The translations under genes and the position numbers were made by a program. From the NCBI GenBank assembly GCA_950295325.1, contig OX485803.1:27466001-27530000 (forward strand): a DNA stretch of 64,000 bases. Reading direction: 5' to 3'. Position 1 is the first letter of the stretch. Each line of letters begins with the position of its first letter. The stretch comes from Polytrichum commune. Taxonomy: Eukaryota; Streptophyta; Polytrichopsida; Polytrichales; Polytrichaceae. Shown piece by piece: positions 56,530 through 64,000 of the stretch. A model generated the notes under the pieces. That model worked only from the letters and a program-made list of their open reading frames with translations. It was not told the origin of the DNA and searched no databases.

Positions 56530-57342
56530 TCAAATGAGCTTGTTAAATTTCGCGTGAGATAACAACTCTCTGTACAAATGGTCTCGTGGATCCAAGTATC
56601 TCTCGCCTATGGGATTATTCCTAACAAAATTGTTTACGGGTAGTCCGCTACCCCAGAGCGCCTGGAGGTATTTACTAAGGTCTAACAAAAATCGGTCCCG
56701 GACCTTCTCGACCGTCCACGTAGGGCAAACTATGAAGTTGGCCGTCGGGTTCAACATGTTTTTGGCAGCGCTGTCGTCCACCATGAGCGTGTTCTCGCGG
56801 GTGGGGCGGACGTCGTAGGGGACGCCTATCAAGGACGGACGCTGGTCCCAAAAAATGGGCTTCAAGACCTTGAGATATTGGGGGGAAGCGGGGTTGTTTG
56901 GTTTTTTGACGACTTTGCCGTCCCGTGTGTACAATATTCTACATGCTTCCTGTGCTAGGACCATGCACGGGGGCTCGATGCCCTTGAAGATGAACTCCAC
57001 GACCGCATTGGTGTTCTCGGCCTTCATGGAGCTCCACACGACCACCCACCATCGTTGTTGGGCGATCTGCAGGAAGGTCTGAAGCCACGGGCGGAGGTGA
57101 ACTAGCTTGCTCTTTATGAACGTGGGCGGCCCGTCGTAATTAGCGTCCTCGGGCTTGCAAAAGGGCACCGTGGGAGCCCTAGGGCAATGAACGCACTGCA
57201 CGAGGACACCGTTCAGGTCTAACACCATGAATCGTTTCTTCGGCAGCGGGGGCGGGGCGGGTAAAACCGGGGGGGCTGCCGCGCTGCCCTCTCTGCTCCT
57301 TGGAGAAGAGCGTCGGGGAGCCGCTACGCTATGCTCCGAGCC
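56530..57342 (-). CDS. FCP1-like (HAD-type) phosphatase domain exon
   Basis: The exon runs from a good acceptor (ATCCGCAG| at 57343) to TGA at 56530: 38 Pro/Ala/Arg-rich residues, then about 232 residues of FCP1-homology (NIF) domain. HAD motif I reads VLDLNGVLV, motif II VVVWSS, and motif III VDDSAAKNMLNP, with the fold otherwise complete (HLRPWLQTFLQIAQ, HLYRELLSHAKF near the end). The second Asp of the catalytic DxDx(T/V) is Asn, which should impair classical phosphatase chemistry; Asn at this site is, from memory, common in plant uncharacterised members. It joins the exon ending at 57855 in phase 0. Substrate and role are unknown; FCP1 relatives act on the RNA polymerase II tail, but that cannot be assumed here. 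Confidence 0.75.
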   Translation of the reverse strand, partial: GSEHSVAAPRRSSPRSREGSAAAPPVLPAPPPLPKKRFMVLDLNGVLVQCVHCPRAPTVPFCKPEDANYDGPPTFIKSKLVHLRPWLQTFLQIAQQRWWVVVWSSMKAENTNAVVEFIFKGIEPPCMVLAQEACRILYTRDGKVVKKPNNPASPQYLKVLKPIFWDQRPSLIGVPYDVRPTRENTLMVDDSAAKNMLNPTANFIVCPTWTVEKVRDRFLLDLSKYLQALWGSGLPVNNFVRNNPIGERYLDPRDHLYRELLSHAKFNKLI

Positions 57343-57854
57343 CTGCGGATACGAGCGAGAGAAAACGGGGGCGACTTATGTCATGCTATGTCCAAACGAA
57401 GCATTAAGGAAATGAGTGTTCTCGGTGCAAACACAAAACCATTTGATTCATTTTGGAGGGGGTGCAACAAGGGATACAAGAGAGGCAAGAGCATACAACA
57501 TACATTCAAACACAAGATACAAGTATATAGGAGTAACAAATGGTGATTATATTGTATACAATGCTCTATGTACATCTTGATTGGGGGGAGCCGCGTTGAA
57601 CGATGCGTTCAAACTAGCCTAGTTCTACATCTAGCAAAATTTGAAGAGACGGGCCGCCGTGATGAAGACTTCGTCGCAAGCCGGGGGTATGTGGACGATC
57701 GGATGGTCGGGGGGATGTGGCGAAGGGCGCGAGTGCCGGGGGGGGCGACGTGTGCGTGAGTTTAGGGTAGCTAGGGGACACGACCAAGGCAAGAAGACAA
57801 AGACCCAGGGAGTTTGGGTCGACCGACCCAAACTGAGTGGGGTCAGTGCATTAC

Positions 57855-58500
57855 CTCGCCTTGGTCGTGCCTTGACGCCGTGGATGCCGTCACCGCGTGC
57901 GCTGCCCCACCGCCTCCGACGACGAAGTCAGCCGCAACTTGCTCCTGCAAAGGCTGATTGTCAGGCCTTTGTCCCAACCCAACCTCCGCATGCGCATCAT
58001 GCATTGGTTCATCGACTGGGTTAGGAGTATAGGTATCACTAGGCCCTTGCGGGCCTTCAACATCTAGCATGGGCTCGTCCACCGGGGTTTGATCAGGGAC
58101 GGGGTTTGGGTCGGCCGACCCAAACCCAGTTGCTTGGCGAGGGTCGCTCTGGGACGCTGCAACGTCGGCACTGTTTGGGTCGGAGGACCCAAACATGTGG
58201 GGGTCGTCCCACTGGTGGTGTGGGGGCAAGAGGATGGCATGCCGAAGCGGCGGGGGTGCCAACGAGCTGGAAGATCCGGGGACGCGCCAAAGGTTGGGGT
58301 CGTCCACCTGCTGGACGGGCGCGTAAGGGCGGGCGTGCGGCTGCAGCATATGCCCGAAGCTGAAGGATTGCTGCGGCGCGGGCCGTGGGCCGATGTCCTG
58401 GGGGGGGGAAGCCTGCGGGCAAGTGAGGAAATGAACTTGGCGGAGCCATCACCAAACCCTGCGCCAACATGCCCTGGATCACTTGCATGATCAAGTCCGC
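57855..58500 (-). pseudogene. Low-complexity middle exon of the FCP1 locus, broken upstream
   Basis: The open frame is in phase from about 58415 to the donor GAG|GTAATG at 57855 and joins the FCP1-like exon exactly. It encodes a Pro/Asp/Gln-rich linker (PNLWRVPGSSSSLAPPPLRH, DQTPVDEPMLDVEGPQ). Upstream the neighbouring frame (ADLIMQVIQGMLAQGL then APPSSFPHLPAG) continues from the exon at 58501 but only after a TAA, and shifts by one base at a run of nine C (58390-58398). Either an intron with acceptor TTGCCCGCAG lies here or the locus is damaged. Two copies of the 24-bp palindrome are inside and are translated as FGSSDPN and GFGSADPNP. Confidence 0.5.
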
Positions 58501-59304
58501 TTAGGACGGAGGTTGGGCCATCGCCCTTTGCCGCTCCTGCTCCAACAGGAGAGCCCTCAACTCCGCGACTTCGTTGCAGACCGAGGGTTCCTCGGCGGCA
58601 GCCCTCTGCAATCGGACACGTTGCTCCTCGTCCCTTTGCATTTTGGCATTTGCCTCCTCCACGGTGAGGACCTCGGGTTTCACCCTCACATTCTCGGCGA
58701 ACGCTCTGGGGGAGGCAGGATCCGACCTCAGCCTCTTGGCGAGTTCCATGCCGTCCTCGTCCTCGGAGCTTATGGCGATCGTCTCCTCCACCGCATAGTC
58801 CCCGTACAGCTTCTTGCCCTTCAGCATTCGCCGCTCCCTGAAGGTGGCCGTCGCGTCCCTCGAATCCATGTCGGCCACCGTGAGGACGGGCACTAGCTTG
58901 CTCTGCGGCGTCGCAGCCCGCATGGCCTTCTTCCGCTGAGGGGCTTCGGATTCTTGAATGAATCCTGTTGCCCCTTCCTCCACCTCCCCCTCCACTTTTT
59001 CTGCTTCCTCCTCCTCCTCCTCTTCCCCCTCATCCGCAACCTCGCCACCTGCTCCCATTGACGGATTGCCCGGATGCAACCCGATGAGCGGTTCTGGCAA
59101 TTGAACGGGGGCCCGCATGGCGAATTCACCCGGGTTGATTTGCCTGGCCATATCCAACGGGTTCTCGCCCCCCTCGACGATCTCTTCGACGTAGGATCCG
59201 GGTATCCAGTCAAGGATGTCCATTCTCTTCGCCAGAGCCTTCTGGGTCCTGTAGAATTGAACATCGGCATCATCCACATAGGAGTAGATGTTCAACCCAG
59301 ACAT
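58501..59304 (-). CDS. Acidic/coiled-coil exon of the FCP1 locus
   Basis: From the acceptor ATTGTGCAG| at 59305 the frame reads MSGLNIYSYVDDADVQFYRT, then WIPGSYVEEIVEGGENPLDM, a Glu-rich stretch (GEEEEEEEAEKVEGEVEEG), a basic patch (RKKAMRAATPQSK) and a coiled coil (VEEANAKMQRDEEQRVRLQR) to TAA at 58501. About 267 residues. The upstream exon joins at phase 0. No known domain; the layout of globular head, acidic linker and coiled coil is seen. The TAA may be a secondary break because coding character continues beyond it. Confidence 0.55.
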   Translation of the reverse strand: MSGLNIYSYVDDADVQFYRTQKALAKRMDILDWIPGSYVEEIVEGGENPLDMARQINPGEFAMRAPVQLPEPLIGLHPGNPSMGAGGEVADEGEEEEEEEAEKVEGEVEEGATGFIQESEAPQRKKAMRAATPQSKLVPVLTVADMDSRDATATFRERRMLKGKKLYGDYAVEETIAISSEDEDGMELAKRLRSDPASPRAFAENVRVKPEVLTVEEANAKMQRDEEQRVRLQRAAAEEPSVCNEVAELRALLLEQERQRAMAQPPS

Positions 59305-59477
59305 CTGCACAATCCAAATCAATAATATTAGTATCACCAATGAAGAATAAGGAAAAATGACACCCAAAACAAAACAATAATAGTTAGTTTGGGTCGCTCG
59401 ACCCAAACCATGCATGCCCCTAGTTTGGGTCACTCGACCCAAACTGTCCATATAGTTCCTTCAGGTTATTTGCTTAC

Positions 59478-59880
59478 CATGGCTGCAAAAACCGGTTTGG
59501 AGCCCCCGAAGACGTTGAAGATGCAGTCCCCTCTCTTCGTGAGGGAGCTCATCATCCGCAGGTAGAACTCCATGCGCAGCTCATCTGCGGGGTAGTTGGC
59601 GTACTTCGCCTCGTCGTACAAGCTTCTGTTGGAGCCCAACCCTTCTTGGACTTGGAAGAGCTTCTCCATCCTGGCTATGGGATGGTTTGGCACGTTAAGC
59701 AGCTCAGCTTTGTACACGAAGTACAAGCACAACACGTTGACGATTTTCGTCTTCTTGTCTTTCAGCGTGCTGTACGCCCCCTCCGCCGGTGCAGCAACGT
59801 AGTGAGATTTTGAGACGGCGTTGTCGTGTAATAAATGGTTTAATAAGTAAATATAGTGTGAAATGTTTTGAGAGTAGGAT
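59478..59880 (-). CDS. Upstream exon of the FCP1 locus, start not located
   Basis: The frame is open from about 59880 to the donor ATG|GTAAGC at 59478 and encodes HYVAAPAEGAYSTLKDKK, ELLNVPNHPIARMEKLFQ and NYPADELRMEFYLRMMSSL. It looks globular and coding down to the donor and joins the next exon in phase 0 across an intron of 173 bases. The 5' limit is uncertain: internal ATG codons exist only deep in the frame, and an upstream exon or truncation is possible. Not recognised. Confidence 0.5.
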
Positions 59881-59989
59881 TTAAAACAAATAAAAATAAA
59901 ACAAAGAAAAATAAAGGTATAGACAAAAGAGAGGGGGGAAGATCAGAGGAATGAGGGGAGAAGAGAAAGAACCGTGGTTATAACCACGA

Positions 59990-60172
59990 AACTTAGAATC
60001 ACATGCTCAGGGGGTAGGTGGCGCCAACTGATAGTTACCTGCCTAGTTTCCACCAGCAGTGCCAAGCCACGTGGCCATTTGCCTGCTCATACGGGTCCAG
60101 AGGGTTTCGAACCCGGACCAGTGCTATGGCACTTGAAGCACTTTACCAGTTGGGCTTCCGCGGCTTGGCGTT
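59990..60172 (-). mobile_element. tRNA-derived SINE
   Basis: On the minus strand AGCCCAACTGGTAAAG (60156-60141) fits a pol III box A, and GGTTCGAAACC (60113-60103) fits box B, about 40 bases apart as in tRNA genes. The part upstream of box A and the sequence beyond it do not fold as a real tRNA acceptor stem, so this is a SINE head with an unrelated body rather than a tRNA gene. Ends are approximate; a CATGCT word on both sides (near 60003 and 60181) is too short to call a target duplication. Confidence 0.7.
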
Positions 60173-60397
60173 TATCAGAGCATGCTGAAGGGATTTATAT
60201 TCCTATCCAGTGTTTATAAGTTTTTTTATTTTATATTTATTTGAGTGGATTTTGAGTGGAAGAAATAATCATATCTTTTGGGGAAGCTTCAGAATGACGT
60301 CTTCCTACTAGAAAGTATTTAGGTTACAAGAAGAAGGACCATTTCAGAGCTTCACCAGTTTGATATGGTTATTTTGATCTTTTTCTTTTTCTTGAAC

Positions 60398-60856
60398 ATG
60401 TCGAATTGGAGAGTTTTGCCTGAGTTTCAAGATGAAGAACCTCAACCAGAGCTTGAGCTGGACTTTTCTTTATTTCAACTGCCGACTTGTACTCTTCTGC
60501 CACTTAGTCCTTCACCACTGCATGAGCGTCCATAAGAAGAAGCTGGGCCTTCTCGGCCGTTGAAGCAACCTCATGTGGAGAAGTGGTGGCACGGAAACCT
60601 TCAACAAGATGCTCGTGCATTGGTGATTTTGTTGCAGGCTGGGTGTGTTGAACATGGCACTCGGGATATCACATTTGGAGGAATTTTTGAAGACTTAAAT
60701 GATGATCAATATTTTTGTTGTCCTAAGCCTGCGAAGGGAAGTTGCGGCCATCAACGTTGGCTACAAGGTCCAGTTAATCCATTGACTAAGGTTGAACGTG
60801 TAGACTACGTTGCACTTATTTTTCGACGCATCCTCAAGTTCTTGCAGTTGGAATAA
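60398..60856 (+). pseudogene. Poly(A)-tailed retrocopy-like pseudogene
   Basis: ATG at 60398 starts an intronless frame of 153 codons (MSNWRVLPEFQDEEPQPELE...) interrupted by one TAA at 60533-60535, after which the same frame continues through WWHGNLQQDARALVILLQAG, DITFGGIFEDLNDDQYF and ends at TAA 60854-60856. About 100 bases further on, an 11-base A run at 60959-60969 ends the unit. An unbroken single-exon frame with a poly(A) tract suggests reverse transcription of a cellular or SINE/LINE-mobilised mRNA. The protein is not recognised. Confidence 0.5.
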
Positions 60857-61002
60857 AATTCCTCTTGGAATTCTTTTCAACCTCTTTTAGACATACATTG
60901 ATGTTATACGTTTAGTTTTAATATTTACAAACTTCATCTTGTGTGTTTGAAGTTTGGTAAAAAAAAAAACTAGAGATAGGTTACTATTTTGGTTGAAATT
61001 TA

Positions 61003-61104
61003 GATGACTAAGCTAAGGGATAGATAAGGATGACTAAGCTAAGATAAGGGTTAGATGACTAAACTAAGGGATAGATAAGGATGAGTAAGCTAATGGGGAT
61101 TAGC
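61003..61104. repeat. 26-bp tandem repeat, four units
   Basis: GATGACTAAGCTAAGGGA-type units start at 61003, 61029, 61054 and 61080 with small differences between units. Confidence 0.8.
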
Positions 61105-62569
61105 CAATGACTAGTTGAAGTCCATGTGACATAGGCATAGGCTAGTGTTGACTTTCTGTGGTACTTTTGGGGCACCCCCTTTCGAGGGAGCCTAAAAGTA
61201 TCACACAAGTCCTTCGGTGAAGGTGGCCTGCATTTGCAAGTGCCCAAGCCGAACCCGGATGATAGGTGTATAACGTGAGTAGTTAGATTTTTAAGGGAGA
61301 TTAAATATGCGTCGTAGTACCTCCGGAGGTTGGGCCTTAGTTTTTTACTAGTGTGGCTTTAAACTCCACTAACCAATTTCATATCTAGTTCTAACCGTAA
61401 CCTACAACCTATTCTACGCGCAGACGCACCAACCTTGAAACCAAGGCAATCCTAATTTGTGAATTGGGATGGTTCTAATACACCCAACCGGGTGTGACTC
61501 ATACCACCCTAACTCAACGAACGGAATAATGACAATTTGATGGACCATTCAATTCTTCCTATTTTTTTATTTAGTTCTATTTAGTTTTCTAAGCGGGGGA
61601 ACTTGGCCTAAGTCCCACCCTTCACACAAATTCCTTTTTAATTACTTACTTTTGTTTGCACGTCCTAACTCACTACATTAACATATTAGGCATCACCCCT
61701 TACCTGGTTGGTGCACCCCTTACCTCGGAACCTTCTAAGGCCTCGTGCAGGTCCTTTGAAGGTCGAGTAACATCTCAAACCCTTCGGACATCAATGGGTC
61801 GAAGGGTGGTGTCACTCTACCGAGTTAAGTTTCCGATTCGGGTCTCTTGCCAACAAGGGTTTACGAGTTATTTTGTATGTTTTGATTGTTAAATGTGTTT
61901 ACACTGGATAGACCACGAAATGCAACTCAATGGGACCAGGGTGACGGGCAACCTGAAGGTTCAACCTGTTGCGCAATCTTCATAAATTGGGGCCATTACT
62001 CCCAATCTATGGGGCCAACAACATAATAGTGGATTCGCGGGTCATTAACCCCACCTTTCCACCAATAACATTCAGAGTGGTCGTGTCGGTGATTAATCCG
62101 ACTTACCACACACGAAACTTGCTAATAAATGAAGCTACTACCACAAAACATACCAAGGGCCCCGAAAACAATGGAGTTGGGTATTCCCTTGGCGGTCAAG
62201 TGGTCAAGCCACTTGACCTTACGAGATAGGTGAGTGGGTTTAGAGATGCGTACCTTAGCCGCGCTCCCTCCAACCCTAAATGGAAGGCTAATGTTAGTAA
62301 ATTTACCTCAATTCTCCTCGGTTAATTTGGGCTCGATGGAGGCCGAGCCGCTACCTCCTTCCTTGCTCCATTTCCCGAGCGTTGACCTTGCCTCCTTCTT
62401 TGTAACTAGTTTGGTAGTAAGCGTACCTTAGTTAACAATTCAAATATAAAGTATTTATTCTGCACTATAATTTAATCCTAAGCATAATATTTATACTTAG
62501 TGCACCTAATTATCTTTCCAATGATCTAAAAATCACTTTAATCGGATAAGATTTGCAAAAGTTATGAGG
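61105..62569. other. Non-coding spacer, possible repeat
   Basis: No gene. Several short hairpins occur, for example GGTCAAGTGG...CCACTTGACC at 62194-62218 with a 5-base loop. The even, non-AT-rich texture suggests a transposable-element untranslated region, but no termini were found. Confidence 0.4.
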
Positions 62570-63290
62570 GTTGGAAGTGTGAGGTCGATTCAACCGACCC
62601 TTCCAACCCACCTATCTACCTTCTAACTTTAAAAATTCATAGCACATTCCTTACTACTTGGATCTAGGCTTTCCTTATACCATTGGAAATCTATGAACAA
62701 GCTCTAACTAGGAAAATTATGACATCAGCAGGTTAAGCTAATAAAAATTCAGCAGACTCCTTGTAACACAGCAATCAAGAAGACTTAAACTATGTATCTC
62801 ACCTTCAACAATTCATATCTAATTCAAATCTTATTCAAATCAAACGTTCTATATGACCCTGGAGAGATATTAAAAAGATGTATTTGATAAAAATATGTGA
62901 TTAGAAAGGTAAGCCGAAGTGAACCCAGCAGGTCCTCTGTAATGCAGCAGTCAACCAAAAGTTCTCAAACTATGTGTCCCATCTTGCACAATTCATATCT
63001 AATTCAAATCATTCTCAAATCAAATGTTCTAAGCCATTTTGGAAAGCTACACAAAAGTTCTACTTGGGAAAAATATAACTTTTTGGAATTAAAATTCCTA
63101 TTGGGCTCGCAGGTCTGATCCAGCAGCCGCTACCCACAAGACCACCCAGTTTTTTCTACTCCATCTTTGAAAATTCATAACTAATTGTCATCTTAACCAA
63201 ATCACAAATGGGAAATGGCTATGGATAGCTATAGGAAATCTCTCTAAGAGAAAAATGATAAGTATCTTGTTCTAGCTTCTGAACTAAGCC
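62570..63290. repeat. Degenerate tandem repeat, about 180-bp period
   Basis: Units begin near 62750, 62926 and 63120 with CAGCAG and continue with an AACTATGT...ATTCATATCTAATTCAAATC block (ATTCATAACTAATTGTCATC in the last); an older unit precedes them from about 62585. Not coding. Confidence 0.65.
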
Positions 63291-63850
63291 TTCAGGGCAT
63301 TGGCAGATGAGGTCTACAATGCCTCCACTCAAAACTCTACCATCCAACCTACCTCTACAAAAGAAGGAATCATTTTGTTGGTGTGTTAATAAACACACAT
63401 TCTAACTAGGAGAGAGAGTAGAGGAGGTTCTCAAGCCTTTTTTTTAGGCCATTGAGAATGCATGCTAAAGGATTTTTTCCTAACTACCTTGAAGCAGGGC
63501 TTCGCCCAAGCATTAGAAGAAGAGAGAGAGCTACAAGGTGGAAGGAGGGGTTTTTAAACCCTCTCACAAAAGGGTTGGACACCTCCTCCACCGGATCCAT
63601 TTGTCAAACCCTTTCCCGAAATTTTGGCTCGGGGGTTTTCCCGGTTGAGGTTGCCACCCTCTCGCCGAGGTGGCTCCGACGGGGAACTTAGAAATCTTTC
63701 TAATTTTTCGCCATCGAGTTGGCAAGGGGGCAAGTGGGCAAGTAACCCCCTTGCTCTCTTTCTTTTTTGTCTTCAAAAGTCTTCAAGCCGATTTTATCTT
63801 CTTACGTAAAACACCTCCAATAGTCTTGTGTGCCTCACACTAACTAATAA
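63291..63850. other. Non-coding spacer
   Basis: Nothing identifiable; a frame at 63452-63691 has no domain. Confidence 0.4.
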
Positions 63851-63855
63851 ACTAA

Positions 63856-64000
63856 CACTTGCTTAGCTAGCATTTACTAACATTTGCTTAATAGCTAGCA
63901 TCTACTAATATTTGCTTAGCTAGCATCTACTAACATTTGCTTAATAGCTAGCATCTACTAATATTTGCTTAGCTAGCATCTACTAACATTTGCTTAATAG
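63856..64000. repeat. 53-bp higher-order tandem repeat, cut by the window end
   Basis: AGCTAGCATCTACTAACATTTGCTTAAT-type and AGCTAGCATCTACTAATATT-type half units (28 and 25 bases) alternate at least two and a half times up to the last base, so the array continues beyond the window. AGCTAGCAT recurs at every half unit. Confidence 0.85.

Larger units (their letters stand above)
57811..59445. repeat. Five copies of a 24-bp palindrome
   Basis: Half-sites AGTTTGGGTC and GACCCAAACT, separated by four variable bases, occur at 57811-57834, 58103-58126 (a perfect palindrome that extends to 26 bp, 58102-58127), 58172-58195, 59386-59409 and 59422-59445. Outer bases vary. The first lies in the intron 57343-57854, the second and third in the linker exon, and the last two in the intron 59305-59477. 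None was noticed elsewhere in the window. Function unknown; candidates are a protein-binding site or a mobile palindromic unit. Confidence 0.85.

Noticed and set aside
60100-60172. A true tRNA gene
   Set aside because: Box A and box B are present, but no acceptor-stem pairing or anticodon arm fits; SINE is the better call.
60560-60856. Costars-type domain suggested by DITFGGIFED
   Set aside because: The resemblance is limited to a few residues and the rest of the family pattern is missing.
63856-64000. CRISPR-like repeat-spacer pattern
   Set aside because: The alternating 28- and 25-base halves are both repeats; no variable spacers exist.

Overview
This is plant nuclear DNA: spliceosomal GT-AG genes with short exons, AT-rich and transposon-filled spacers, and three recognisable host genes in 64 kb. 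The protein set (a secreted legume-type lectin, a PAM2/CUE/DUF1771/Smr protein of the CID5-7 group, and a bifunctional fructose-2,6-bisphosphate enzyme with an N-terminal starch-binding domain) fits a streptophyte. I lean towards a non-flowering land plant with a moderately large genome, because the sequences are rather divergent from angiosperm ones and the lectin is split by an intron. The lineage is not settled by anything seen here. There is no rRNA, organelle DNA, CRISPR array or operon structure.

Layout. 1-4 kb: repeats, including a 1.15-kb terminal-inverted-repeat (TIR) transposon. 4.2-5.3 kb (+): lectin gene, followed by a duplicated copy of its own 3' end. 6.8-7.3 kb: a short internally deleted sister of the first transposon. 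8-15 kb: spacer with degenerate tandem repeats and a dispersed CACTA-like repeat. 15.9-19.2 kb (-): CID5/6/7-like gene with five coding exons and a long 5' leader reaching a GC island at 22 kb. 22.2-23.7 kb: about 210-bp tandem repeat. 26.3-37.0 kb (+): the 6-phosphofructo-2-kinase/fructose-2,6-bisphosphatase gene with 24 coding exons, whose exon phases I could join without a break. 37-46 kb: spacer with several well-bounded MITEs, a long hairpin and a cluster of short palindromes. 46.3-50.7 kb: relic of a CACTA-type transposon with a cloud of ATGACTA motifs. 51.7-55.6 kb: a block dense in TCCGGA with a broken repeat-borne gene. 55.6-59.9 kb (-): an unusual multi-exon locus containing an FCP1-like (HAD) domain and five copies of a 24-bp palindrome. 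60-64 kb: a tRNA-derived SINE, a poly(A)-tailed retrocopy-like pseudogene and more tandem repeats.

The three host genes show no functional coupling: the lectin is an extracellular or defence-type protein, the CID protein belongs to poly(A)-binding-protein/mRNA biology, and the bifunctional enzyme sets cytosolic fructose-2,6-bisphosphate and so sucrose/starch partitioning. The most unusual material is the FCP1-domain locus with its palindromes, the TCCGGA block with its broken gene, and the repeated splice-donor units in the leader intron of the bifunctional enzyme. Coordinates of exons come from hand reading of splice signals and frame continuity, not from transcripts.
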